Assembly (NCBI GenBank): GCA_018064925.1
Contig: JAGHUH010000030.1
Span: 1 to 50,954, forward strand
Direction of reading: 5' to 3'
From: Candidatus Cacconaster stercorequi
GTDB taxonomy: Bacteria > Bacillota > Clostridia > Oscillospirales > Oscillospiraceae
Length of the DNA: 50,954 nucleotides
Part shown: positions 16,178-23,983 of the stretch, in pieces
Numbering within the stretch: position 1 is the first letter of the stretch
Layout of the letters: the number at the start of each line of letters is the position of its first letter
Made by a program: the position numbers and the translations under genes
Notes under the pieces: generated by a model
Told to the model about the DNA's origin: nothing
The model's database searches: none
What the model saw: only the letters and a program-made list of their open reading frames with translations

Positions 16178-16722
16178 TTCTTCCCACCTCCCAGCGTTTT
16201 GATGGCGATGCCCGCCAAGGCCGCCGCCAATACATACAACACCGGCGACAGCGAGGTCAATACCGACAAGGCCAGCACGCACAGGAAAATTGCCACGCCC
16301 CACGCATCCTTTACCGCGCTTTTCCAAAGCTTCACCACGGCATTGAAAATCAGCACGCACACGCATACCCGGATACCGGCAAATGCGTGCTGCACCCATG
16401 CGAGATGGGAAAATGCCTCGATCACTCCCGCCAGCGCACACATAATGAGCAGCGACGGGAACACCACGCCCAGTGTGGCAACAATCCCGCCGACAACGCC
16501 GTGCTGCTTCCGCCCGATAAATGTGGCGGTATTCACGGCGATCACGCCGGGGGTACACTGCCCGATGGCAAAATAATCGGTCAGCTCCTCATCGGTGGCC
16601 CAGCCCTTGTTCTCCACCACCTCGCGCTGCAAAATAGGCAGCATGGCGTAGCCCCCGCCAAAGGTCATCACACCCACCTTGGCGAAGGTAAGAAACAATG
16701 TCAGCAGGTCTTTCATCACCAT
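16174..16722 (-). CDS. chrA: chromate transporter, first half-protein
   Basis: This 182-residue membrane protein is the partner half of the bipartite CHR transporter. Motifs are VMTFGGGYAMLPIL at the N-terminus and GQCTPGVIAVNTATFIG, in equivalent places to those of the second half. There are several possible starts (GTG 16725, ATG 16722, ATG 16716) and only a weak AAGAAAG upstream; the start is therefore uncertain. It follows birA by 9 bp, so the three genes form one operon. Confidence 0.86.
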   Translation of the reverse strand: MVMKDLLTLFLTFAKVGVMTFGGGYAMLPILQREVVENKGWATDEELTDYFAIGQCTPGVIAVNTATFIGRKQHGVVGGIVATLGVVFPSLLIMCALAGVIEAFSHLAWVQHAFAGIRVCVCVLIFNAVVKLWKSAVKDAWGVAIFLCVLALSVLTSLSPVLYVLAAALAGIAIKTLGGGKK

Positions 16723-16731
16723 CACGCTTTC

Positions 16732-17532
16732 TTACACATATCCGTACAGGCCGCGCACAGACACCTCGCCGCTGCGCACCATCACATGGGAGCCGTCGAT
16801 CATGCGCACCATCAGGCCATACTGCTCGTCCACATTCATAGCCACGGCCATGGTCTGCTGTCCGTTTTGGAGCAGCTTCACAGTGCGCCCCAAATTCAGG
16901 CAGGACGCCCGGTATTCCTCCAGCCATAGGGTTGGCTGCCAGAGCACCGTTTCCCGCAGTGTATCCAATTCCTCCAGCAGTGCCGCCGCTAACTCCGCAC
17001 GGCTGAGTTCCGTTTCCAACTGTTCCGACAGCGACGCGGCCATGTCCGCCACCTCACCGTCAAAGGGTGCGGGGTAGACATTGAGTCCAATCCCCAACAC
17101 CACATAATCCACCCGGTTTTCCCCCGGTATCGGTTCCATCTCCGTCAGGATGCCGCCCACCTTCTTTTTCCGCGCCACCAGATCGTTGGGCCACTTGATG
17201 CCCGGACGGCTGCCGGTAACGCGTTCCACGGCGCGGCACACCGCCACGGCAGCCAGTGCCGTCAGTGAAAAGAGCTGCTCCGGTGTACAATTCGGACGCC
17301 ACAGAACGGACAGGTACAGTCCCTTACCCATCGGTGACTGAAAGTCCCGTCCCAGCCGTCCGCGGCCGCCGCTCTGACTGTCAGCCAGCACCACCGTGCC
17401 GTCCGGCGCACCCTGCCGCGCCAGATGGCGTGCATAGCTATTGGTAGAGTCCACCGATTCCATCAGATAGAGATTGTCCCGCCGCGGAGATAGTTTTTCC
17501 CGCAGCACCGCAAAATTTTCGTGATCCTTCAT
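16732..17532 (-). CDS. birA: biotin--[acetyl-CoA-carboxylase] ligase
   Basis: This 266-residue cytosolic enzyme attaches biotin to carboxylase carrier domains through biotinyl-AMP. Visible motifs are SVDSTNSYAR, the ligase signature GGRGRLGRDFQSPMGKGLY, the KWPNDL core and LGIGLNV, followed by the C-terminal SH3-like domain. It starts at ATG 17532 after GGAGG. There is no N-terminal winged-helix domain, so it is a class I, non-repressor ligase. It heads an operon with the chromate transporter halves, an unusual pairing with no clear functional link. Confidence 0.93.
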   Translation of the reverse strand: MKDHENFAVLREKLSPRRDNLYLMESVDSTNSYARHLARQGAPDGTVVLADSQSGGRGRLGRDFQSPMGKGLYLSVLWRPNCTPEQLFSLTALAAVAVCRAVERVTGSRPGIKWPNDLVARKKKVGGILTEMEPIPGENRVDYVVLGIGLNVYPAPFDGEVADMAASLSEQLETELSRAELAAALLEELDTLRETVLWQPTLWLEEYRASCLNLGRTVKLLQNGQQTMAVAMNVDEQYGLMVRMIDGSHVMVRSGEVSVRGLYGYV

Positions 17533-17558
17533 GTCCGATCCTCCGCTATGTTTTTCAT

Positions 17559-17587
17559 ATTGTATCACGGCACCGCCCGGTTGTAAA
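17559..17587 (-). promoter_or_regulatory. birA promoter inside a direct repeat
   Basis: On the minus strand: TTTACA (complement of 17582-17587), 17-bp spacer, TACAAT (complement of 17559-17564). The sequence TTGTATCACGG occurs at 17560-17570 and again at 17590-17600, exactly 30 bp apart, so the two copies bracket the promoter. Confidence 0.65.
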
Positions 17588-17692
17588 CTTTGTATCACGG
17601 CGGCAGACAGGGCAAAAATCAGCCGAATTTTCTCGTGTCAAAAGCGACAAGTTTCGTGTTAATTTTTTTGCACAAGTTGGCGAAAAAAACCA

Positions 17693-17721
17693 TTGCATTT
17701 TTGCGTCTGCGCTCGTATAAT
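17693..17721 (+). promoter_or_regulatory. promoter of the uraA leader
   Basis: TTGCAT (17693-17698), 17-bp spacer, perfect TATAAT (17716-17721). Transcription would begin near 17728, just before the leader-peptide ribosome binding site. Confidence 0.8.
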
Positions 17722-17751
17722 AAGTAAAAAATTCGGAGGGAGCGAGACGCC

Positions 17752-17820
17752 ATGATGAACCATACCACGCACACGAAAATCAGCGTCCCCACTGTTTCTA
17801 TTTTTACTTTTGTTTTTTGA
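17752..17820 (+). CDS. 22-residue uraA leader peptide
   Basis: GGAGGGAGCGAGA precedes ATG ATG and a short frame reading MMNHTTHTKISVPTVSIFTF followed by VF and TGA. The last nine codons are extremely U-rich: 19 of 25 bases at 17793-17817 are T. The stop codon lies at the base of the attenuator hairpin. No function as a protein is expected. The arrangement is that of a leader peptide whose translation tracks RNA polymerase, as in enterobacterial pyrBI. It is too short for ordinary gene finders. Confidence 0.7.
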   Translation: MMNHTTHTKISVPTVSIFTFVF

Positions 17821-17847
17821 CCGGTTTTTTACCGGTTATTTTTTTGC
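17818..17847 (+). terminator. attenuator hairpin upstream of uraA
   Basis: TGACCGGT (17818-17825) pairs with ACCGGTTA (17831-17838) across TTTTT, with one G-U pair, followed directly by TTTTTTT. It is a compact intrinsic terminator about 60 bp before uraA. A ribosome at the leader stop codon would cover the 5' arm and prevent it from folding. Confidence 0.72.
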
Positions 17848-17905
17848 CCTGATATGTTAGCAATGAAAATGAATATAACAAAAATGAAAGAGAGGAAATG
17901 ACACA

Positions 17906-19300
17906 ATGAAACAAGAACTGGGCCAAGAGGCCATCTACGACGCCCGCACACTGGGTACCCCCCGTATGCTGGTGCTGGGTGTACAGCATCTGTTCGCCAT
18001 GTTCGGCGCCACCGTGCTGGTTCCCCTGCTGACCGGTCTGAGCGTGTCCGCCACGCTGCTGTTTGCCGGTATCGCAACGCTGTTCATGCACTTCGTCACC
18101 GGTTGGAAGGTTCCCGTATTCCTGGGCTCTTCCTTCGCCTTCCTGGGCGGCTACTTCACTGTGGTGGCCATGGGTGCCGATCTGGGAATGTCCCAGGCGG
18201 AGTCCCTGCCCTATGCCTGTGCCGGTGTGGCCTGCGCAGGTCTGCTGTACCTGATCCTGTCCGCCATCTGCAAGGCCTGCGGCAGCCAGAATGTGATGAA
18301 GTTCTTCCCCCCTGTGGTCACCGGTCCCATCATCATCACCATCGGCCTGATCCTGGCTCCCTCTGCCATCAATAACTGCTCCACCAACTGGCCCATCGCT
18401 CTGGTGGCTCTGGTGGTCATTATTGTGTGCAATATCTGGGGCAAGGGCATGATCAAGATCATCCCCATTCTGATGGGTGTTATCGTGTCCTATCTGGTGG
18501 CCGCCGTCACCGGCAATGTGGACTTCACCGCCGTGAAGGAAGCCGCATGGATCGGTCTGCCCGTGAAGATGCAGGATACCGTGTTCGGTCTGGCCGCCTC
18601 CGGTCATGTGGACAAGGGCTTCCTGATCTCCTCCATCATCATGATCGTCCCCATCGCCTTTGCCACCATGATGGAGCATGTGGGTGATATCTCCGCCATC
18701 TCCTCCACCGTGGGCAAGAATTACATCGAGGATCCCGGCCTGCACCGCACCCTGATCGGTGACGGTGTCGGTACCGCTATCGCCTCTCTGTTCGGCGCAC
18801 CCGCCAACACCACTTACGGTGAAAACACCGGCGTTCTGGTACTGACCAAGGTGTACGATCCCCGCGTTGTCCGTCTGGCCGCCATCTACGCCATCATCCT
18901 CAGCTTCTGCCCCAAGTTCTCCGCACTGATCTCCTCCATGCCCGCTGCCACCATCGGCGGCGTGTCCATCATCCTGTACGGTATGATCTCCGCTGTCGGT
19001 GTCCGCAACATGGTGGAAAACCACACCGACTTCCAGAAGAGCCGCAATGTCATCATTGCCGCCGCCATTCTGGGTCTGGCTCTGGGCATCAACTTTGCCG
19101 GCAATCTGGGTGCTGACATCACCACCGCCGGCAATAACGCCACCGGCGCCATCTCCTTCATGATCGGCGAGATGAACATCTCTCTCAGCGGTCTGGCTGT
19201 GGCATCCATCATCGGTATCCTCCTCAACGCCATTCTGCCCGGCCGCCGGACAGAATATATGCCCAACGATGAAAACTCCGGTTCTCTGGGCAAGTTCTGA
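17906..19300 (+). CDS. uraA: uracil permease
   Basis: This 464-residue NCS2-family membrane transporter with 14 helices takes up uracil with protons. UraA-type features are VLGVQHLFAMFGATVLVPLL at the N-terminus, the conserved Glu in MMEHVGDI, and GDGVGTAIASLFGAPANTTY followed by GENTGV, which contains the second substrate-binding Glu and is characteristic of uracil rather than xanthine members. It starts at ATG 17906 after AGAGAGGAAATG. It is a single-gene transcript controlled by the leader/attenuator upstream. Confidence 0.95.
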   Translation: MKQELGQEAIYDARTLGTPRMLVLGVQHLFAMFGATVLVPLLTGLSVSATLLFAGIATLFMHFVTGWKVPVFLGSSFAFLGGYFTVVAMGADLGMSQAESLPYACAGVACAGLLYLILSAICKACGSQNVMKFFPPVVTGPIIITIGLILAPSAINNCSTNWPIALVALVVIIVCNIWGKGMIKIIPILMGVIVSYLVAAVTGNVDFTAVKEAAWIGLPVKMQDTVFGLAASGHVDKGFLISSIIMIVPIAFATMMEHVGDISAISSTVGKNYIEDPGLHRTLIGDGVGTAIASLFGAPANTTYGENTGVLVLTKVYDPRVVRLAAIYAIILSFCPKFSALISSMPAATIGGVSIILYGMISAVGVRNMVENHTDFQKSRNVIIAAAILGLALGINFAGNLGADITTAGNNATGAISFMIGEMNISLSGLAVASIIGILLNAILPGRRTEYMPNDENSGSLGKF

Positions 19301-19313
19301 TCGAACAACACAC

Positions 19314-19350
19314 AAAAATATCCTCTGCCTTCCGGCAGAGGATATTTTTT
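19314..19350. terminator. bidirectional terminator
   Basis: AAAAATATCCTCTGCC pairs with GGCAGAGGATATTTTT across TTCC, with a T-run on either strand. It is shared by convergent uraA and malQ. Confidence 0.92.
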
Positions 19351-20854
19351 ATGCATCATCCGATTCCGATGTTAATTTTTCCGCGCGGTCATAGAGCTCC
19401 GCCATGCCTCGAAGCTTTTTCGCCAGCGCATCGGTCAGTTCGCCCGGCCGCAAACGCCATTGCCAGTTTCCGCCCAGCGTGCCGGGGGTATTCATGCGAC
19501 AGGGCAGACCCAGATAGTCCTGCATCTGCGCCACGAACAGCGATGCCACGCTGCCCATACCGCTTCGGATCACGCCCCAATGGAGATCCTCCCGCCGCTC
19601 AAGACCCAGATACTTCCCGGCAAAGGCGATCTCCGCCGCGTCACCCTCCTGCAGCCACAACGCAAGGGGCGCGTTATCATGGGTGCCGGTATAGCAGACG
19701 CAGTCGGCATCATAGGCGTGGGGCAGGTAGCGGCTGCCGCCTTGAGGCGCAAAGGCAAATTCCAGCACCCGCATTCCCGGCCAGCCGGAATCCTCCAGCA
19801 GCTTCTGCACACCGGGGGACGGGGCGCAAAGATCCTCGGCAATGAACTGCAGCTGATAAAACCAGCCGGACAGCACCTTGATCAGCGCCATCCCCGGTCC
19901 CTTGCACCAATGTCCGTTTTGAGCGGTGGTGTCGCCATAGGGGACGGACCAGTATTCATCAAAGGCGCGGAAGTGGTCAATGCGGATCATATCATACATT
20001 CGGTGTGCTGCATCAATGCGGCGGATCCACCAGCCGAAGCCATCCGCCTCCATTCGATCCCAGCGGTACAGGGGATTGCCCCATAGCTGTCCGTCAGCGC
20101 TGAAATAATCCGGCGGCACACCCGCCACTGCGGTGGGTACGCACTGCTCCGTAAGCTGAAAGAATTCCGGCTCCGTCCATACATCGGCGCTGTCCATGGC
20201 CACATAGATGGGCACATCCCCGATGATTTGAATATCCCGCGAATGAATATAGTCCCGCAGTGCCTTCCACTGCTGAAAGAAAAGGTACTGGATATAGGTA
20301 AACAGCTCCACATCCTCCCGCAGGGCGGCGCGGTACGCTTCCACGGTTTCCTCATCCCGCAGGCGCAGCTTTTCATCCGGCCACTGGGTCCATGCTTTCA
20401 TGCCGAAATGACGCTTGCAGGCCATGAACAGCGCATAATCCGGCAGCCACCCCTCATTTTTCCGTGCAAAGGCGGCCACTTTTTCCTTATCGCGCTGCCA
20501 TCCGCGGCGCTTGGCCTGCTCCAGCATGGCAAAGCGATGCTCATACAGCTTGCCGTAATCCACGCGTTGGGAATCGTCACCCCAATCCACGCATTCCACC
20601 TCTGCCTTGGTCAGAAGGCCATCCTCCATCAGCAGCTCCGGATCAATGTAATAGGGATTACCGGCGTAGGAGGAAAAGCTCTGGTAGGGAGAGTTGCCAT
20701 AGCTGATGGGGCCCATGGGCAGCACCTGCCAACAGCGCTGTCCCGCCGCATGGAGAAAATCGACAAAGTCATACGCGGCCTTACCGAAGGTGCCGATGCC
20801 GTAGGGCGATGGTAGGGACGAAATGGGCATCAGAATGCCGCAGCTTCTTTTCAT
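19349..20854 (-). CDS. malQ: 4-alpha-glucanotransferase (amylomaltase)
   Basis: This 501-residue cytosolic GH77 enzyme transfers alpha-1,4-glucan segments between maltodextrins. Recognised segments are GILMPISSLPSPYGIGTFG at the start, WQVLPMGPISYGNSPYQSFS, FQQWKALRDYIHSRDIQIIG, GDVPIYVAMDSADVW, then VRIDHFRAFDEYW-like IRIDHFRAFDEYW and AEDLCAPSPGVQ, and the GTHDNAPL region. The length matches the family. Its ATG overlaps the stop of the DUF523 gene (ATGA), and GGAGG lies just upstream, so it is last in a Nudix-DUF523-malQ operon. Confidence 0.95.
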   Translation of the reverse strand: MKRSCGILMPISSLPSPYGIGTFGKAAYDFVDFLHAAGQRCWQVLPMGPISYGNSPYQSFSSYAGNPYYIDPELLMEDGLLTKAEVECVDWGDDSQRVDYGKLYEHRFAMLEQAKRRGWQRDKEKVAAFARKNEGWLPDYALFMACKRHFGMKAWTQWPDEKLRLRDEETVEAYRAALREDVELFTYIQYLFFQQWKALRDYIHSRDIQIIGDVPIYVAMDSADVWTEPEFFQLTEQCVPTAVAGVPPDYFSADGQLWGNPLYRWDRMEADGFGWWIRRIDAAHRMYDMIRIDHFRAFDEYWSVPYGDTTAQNGHWCKGPGMALIKVLSGWFYQLQFIAEDLCAPSPGVQKLLEDSGWPGMRVLEFAFAPQGGSRYLPHAYDADCVCYTGTHDNAPLALWLQEGDAAEIAFAGKYLGLERREDLHWGVIRSGMGSVASLFVAQMQDYLGLPCRMNTPGTLGGNWQWRLRPGELTDALAKKLRGMAELYDRAEKLTSESDDA

Positions 20855-21294
20855 ACCGTTTCCTCCTTCAAAAGCTCCGCGATCCGGCTCTCGCCCACCA
20901 CACGGATGCCGTTTTCACGCAGCAGCTCCGCCGTGACACCCCAGCCGTCTGTCAGAGTGCCGGTAAAGGAGCCGTCGTAAATTTCACCGCTGCCGCAGGA
21001 GGGGCTGCGCTCCTTCAGCACCGCCGCGGTGCAATGATATTGCTTTGCCAGACGCAATACCTCCTCCGCACCGCGACAGTACTGCGCCGTCACATCCACG
21101 CCGTCGCGGTTTATGACCCGCTCACCGCGGCGTTCCGCCGGGGTACGGGGTGTGGGCAGACCGCCGAAGATCTCACCGCAGACGGGAATCAGATGGTGCT
21201 GTGCCATCAGCTTTTCCACCGCCGCATGGGGTTTACTTTTACCGTCATAACGGCACGCCACACCCAACAGACAGGCGCTGACCAGAATATTCAT
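20851..21294 (-). CDS. DUF523 family protein
   Basis: This 147-residue protein begins ILVSACLLGVACRYDGKSK and carries VCGEIFGGLPTPR and LKERSPSCGSG, the cysteine-containing signature segments of DUF523 (with CR-x-DG and SPSCG). Family members often occur fused or next to DUF1722 and have been linked to tRNA 2-thiolation or iron-sulfur proteins, but the role here is not established. It is translationally coupled to both neighbours through ATGA overlaps. Confidence 0.85.
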   Translation of the reverse strand: MNILVSACLLGVACRYDGKSKPHAAVEKLMAQHHLIPVCGEIFGGLPTPRTPAERRGERVINRDGVDVTAQYCRGAEEVLRLAKQYHCTAAVLKERSPSCGSGEIYDGSFTGTLTDGWGVTAELLRENGIRVVGESRIAELLKEETV

Positions 21295-21767
21295 CGCGCA
21301 AGCTCCTTTCCGTTCAATGCGGCATAGCAGAGATGTTCCCCCTCATAGCGCAGCTTCAGGGAGAAGAACGGCGTATCCGCGTCGTGGATCAGCCGCAGGA
21401 AGAGCTTGTCACCCTCCCATTGGGGCAACGCCGCCAGCGCGTCCTTGTTGATCCACTCCAGCACGCCCTCATCGCACGCTTTGATCTCGCCCGTCCAATC
21501 GGTGGCGGTAAACAGGTGCATATACTCCGTCTCCCACTGATCGGACACAAAGGTCACAATGCCGCGATAGCGCCAGTCCATCAGGCGCAGGCCGGTCTCC
21601 TCCCATGTTTCCCGCAATACACATTCCTCGGGGCTCTCGCCGTCTTCAAATTTGCCGCCCACACCGATCCACTTGTCGTGGTTGCAGTCGTTCTTCTTTT
21701 TCACTCGGTGGAGCATCAGATATTCGCCCCGTTCATTTTCCAGATAGCACAGCGTGGAATACTTCAT
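21291..21767 (-). CDS. Nudix hydrolase (MutT/8-oxo-dGTP type)
   Basis: This 158-residue cytosolic pyrophosphohydrolase has a full Nudix box from GGKFEDGESPEECVLRE through TWEETGL (G-x5-E-x7-REVxEExGx pattern). The N-terminus TLCYLENERGEYLMLHR and the C-terminal SLKLRYEGE resemble 8-oxo-dGTP diphosphatases from Firmicutes. ATG 21767 follows AGAGGTGG; the upstream extension crosses the divergent promoter region. It heads the operon with DUF523 and malQ. Confidence 0.9.
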   Translation of the reverse strand: MKYSTLCYLENERGEYLMLHRVKKKNDCNHDKWIGVGGKFEDGESPEECVLRETWEETGLRLMDWRYRGIVTFVSDQWETEYMHLFTATDWTGEIKACDEGVLEWINKDALAALPQWEGDKLFLRLIHDADTPFFSLKLRYEGEHLCYAALNGKELAR

Positions 21768-21812
21768 ACTGCCGCCCACCTCTCTTTTATTTTTGCCAGT
21801 ATAACACAGATT

Positions 21813-21841
21813 TTGCTTTTTGGACAGAGATGTGATAAAAT
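21813..21841 (+). promoter_or_regulatory. promoter of the DUF1653 gene
   Basis: TTGCTT (21813-21818), 17-bp spacer, TAAAAT (21836-21841), in the divergent gap with the Nudix operon. Confidence 0.55.
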
Positions 21842-21869
21842 AGCGGCAGTAATTGCGAGGTGAGCGACA

Positions 21870-22085
21870 ATGGCACAGATCAAACCCGGTAAATACCGTC
21901 ATTTCAAGGGAAACGAATATCGCGTGATCGGCATGGCCCGACACAGCGAAACACTGGAGGACATGGTGGTCTATCAGGCGCTGTACGGTGAGGGCGGCCT
22001 ATGGGTGCGGCCCGCCGCCATGTGGTGCGAGCAGGTGGAACGAGACGGCTATTGCGGCCCCCGGTTTACTTATATCGGAGAATGA
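21870..22085 (+). CDS. DUF1653 protein
   Basis: This 71-residue protein matches DUF1653 in full: KPGKYRHFKGNEYRVIG, then HSETLEDMVVYQALYG and LWVRPAAMW. This is a small beta-rich domain of unknown function, found alone or fused to hydrolases. GAGGTGAG precedes its ATG. Its stop is followed at once by the metalloprotease gene. Confidence 0.9.
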   Translation: MAQIKPGKYRHFKGNEYRVIGMARHSETLEDMVVYQALYGEGGLWVRPAAMWCEQVERDGYCGPRFTYIGE

Positions 22086-22087
22086 CC

Positions 22088-22600
22088 ATGGACTACACCG
22101 TCATCCGTTCCCGTCGACACACCATGGCGCTGGAGATCACGCGGGATGCCCGGGTGGTCATACGCGCGCCCATGTTCGTCAGTCAGCAGGAAATTGAGCG
22201 CTTCGCAGAGCGCCACCGGGACTGGATCGCTGCGCATCTTAAAAAGCGTCAGCAGTATCAAGAGGCGCATCCCGCCCCCACGCCGGAGGAAATGGACGCC
22301 CTGCGGCGGCAGGCAAAGGCCGTACTGCCGGGCAAGGTGGCATATTGGGCGGCGATCATCGGCGTGCAACCCACTGGGGTGAAAATCACCTCCGCCCGAA
22401 CTCGGTTCGGAAGCTGCTCCGGGAAAAACAGCTTGTGCTTTTCCCTCTATCTGATGCAGTACCCCGAGGACGCCATCGACTATGTGGTGGTGCACGAGCT
22501 TTGTCACATCCGTCAGCACAATCATTCCCCGGCATTTTATGCCGAGGTGGCAAAGGTCATGCCGGACTACAAGCGGCGCATGGCGATGCTGAAGCAATAA
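22088..22600 (+). CDS. YgjP-like (DUF45) metal-dependent hydrolase
   Basis: This 170-residue zinc-metallopeptidase-like protein of the YgjP/SprT-type DUF45 family has VIRSRRHTMALEI at the start, the TRFGSCSGKNSLCFSLYLMQ core and the zinc motif VVHELCHIRQHNHSPAFY (HExxH with a downstream H). The start is ambiguous: ATG 22082 overlaps the previous stop (ATGA), whereas ATG 22088 is better spaced from CGGAG and is used here. It is cotranscribed with the DUF1653 gene. Substrate unknown. Confidence 0.9.
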   Translation: MDYTVIRSRRHTMALEITRDARVVIRAPMFVSQQEIERFAERHRDWIAAHLKKRQQYQEAHPAPTPEEMDALRRQAKAVLPGKVAYWAAIIGVQPTGVKITSARTRFGSCSGKNSLCFSLYLMQYPEDAIDYVVVHELCHIRQHNHSPAFYAEVAKVMPDYKRRMAMLKQ

Positions 22601-22634
22601 AAAAACGCGGTGGAACATTCCACCGCGTTTTTTA
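22600..22634. terminator. bidirectional terminator
   Basis: AAAAAACGCGGTGG pairs with CCACCGCGTTTTTT across a 6-nt loop, between convergent genes. Confidence 0.92.
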
Positions 22635-22646
22635 TTCCTGTTTTCA

Positions 22647-23921
22647 TCAGATGCCCAGCTTTTCCAGAGCGCTCATGCGCAGACACAGGCACAGAACGGC
22701 AATGGCCTGCTCCAGCTCCGCCACGGGGGGCATGGTGGGGGCGATCCGAATGTTGGAGTCGTTGGGGTCGATGCCATAGGGGAAGGTGGCACCGGCACCG
22801 GTCATGGTGACACCGGCCTCCTTGCACAGCGCCAACGTGCGCTTGGCCGTACCGGGCATGGCATCCAGCGATACAAAATAGCCGCCCACGGGGCGCTTCC
22901 AATCGGCAATGCCCAATGGGGCAATTTCGGCATCCAGCGCAGAGAGTACCGCGTGGAACTTGGGTGATAGAATGGCGGCATGACGCTTCATCAGCGCCAG
23001 CGTGTGCTCCTTATCCTGCAGATACTTCACATGGCGCAGCTGATTGATCTTGTCAAAGCCGATGGTCTGGATATTGATGAGCGGCTTGACATAGGCAAGA
23101 TTTGCCTCGCTGGCGGCCATCACGCCCACACCGGCGCCGGGGAAGGTCACCTTGGAGGTGGAGGCGAACTCATAGACCATATCGGCATTGCCGTTTTCCT
23201 CGCACAGCGCCAGAATATCGGCAAACGGGACAAATTCGCAGTCGAATTCATGGATGCAATAGGCATTATCCCACATCAGCATGAAATCGGGTGCGGCGGG
23301 CTTCAGCGCGGCCATACGGCGGATGGTCTCATCGGAATAAACAACGCCTTCGGGATTGGAGTACTTGGGCACATTCCAGATGCCCTTTACGGCAGGATCC
23401 TTCACCAGCTCCTCCACCAGATCCATATCGGGGCCATCGGCAGTCATGGGAACGGTAAGAAGCTCCATGCCAAAGTACTGACTGACCTTGAAATGGCGGT
23501 CATAGCCGGGTGCGGGACACAACCACTTGACCTTTTCCAGCTCCTTCCACGGCTTTTCGGAGTGCAGCAGGCCGTGGGAATAGGCCATGGCAATCATTGT
23601 GAACATCAGCTGCAGGCTGGCATTGCCGCCCACAAACACCTGCGCAGGCTTGCAGCCCAGAAGTTCGGCAAACAGCTTCTTGGCGGCAGGCAAGCCGTCC
23701 ACATTGCCGTAGTTGCGGCTGTCGATGCCATCGGACACAAAATCATCGTGGGTAACCAAAATGTTGCACATCTCCGTCACCATATCCAACTGATCGGTGC
23801 CGGGCTTGCCCCGCGCCATGTTCAGCTGCAGGCCCAATGTCTTTTTCGCCTCAAACGCCGCCTTGACCGCGGCATATTCCGTCTGACGCTCGGCAAGCGT
23901 CATGTCGCTGTATTTTTTCAT
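22647..23921 (-). CDS. PLP-dependent aminotransferase (Aminotran_MocR/aspartate type)
   Basis: This 424-residue class I-fold aminotransferase belongs to the branch found in Firmicutes and Actinobacteria as 'aminotransferase class I/II' without an HTH domain. Recognisable segments are LQLNMARGKPGTDQLDM, RNYGNVDGLPAAKKLFAELL, the PALP loop VGGNASLQLM, WDNAYCIHEFD, and the PLP-lysine region in FASTSKVTFPGAGVGVM. A specific amino acid substrate is not evident; aspartate has been shown for some relatives. ATG 23921 follows AGAGGAAAATACT. It is monocistronic. Confidence 0.87.
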   Translation of the reverse strand: MKKYSDMTLAERQTEYAAVKAAFEAKKTLGLQLNMARGKPGTDQLDMVTEMCNILVTHDDFVSDGIDSRNYGNVDGLPAAKKLFAELLGCKPAQVFVGGNASLQLMFTMIAMAYSHGLLHSEKPWKELEKVKWLCPAPGYDRHFKVSQYFGMELLTVPMTADGPDMDLVEELVKDPAVKGIWNVPKYSNPEGVVYSDETIRRMAALKPAAPDFMLMWDNAYCIHEFDCEFVPFADILALCEENGNADMVYEFASTSKVTFPGAGVGVMAASEANLAYVKPLINIQTIGFDKINQLRHVKYLQDKEHTLALMKRHAAILSPKFHAVLSALDAEIAPLGIADWKRPVGGYFVSLDAMPGTAKRTLALCKEAGVTMTGAGATFPYGIDPNDSNIRIAPTMPPVAELEQAIAVLCLCLRMSALEKLGI

Positions 23922-23983
23922 AGTATTTTCCTCTTTTGTAAATTTGCATCCGCAAGTGTACCACAATCAACGGGCAAATACAA

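Noticed and set aside
15614-16558. A single 314-residue protein for the second chromate-transporter half
   Set aside because: The first ~125 residues are Arg/Gly-rich out-of-frame translation of the partner gene; the real start has GGGAGGTGG and overlaps the partner's stop.
17804-19315. A 503-codon open frame antisense to uraA
   Set aside because: The conceptual protein is a His/Gly/Asp-rich low-complexity sequence typical of the reverse complement of a GC-rich membrane-protein gene. The sense frame is a clear uracil permease.
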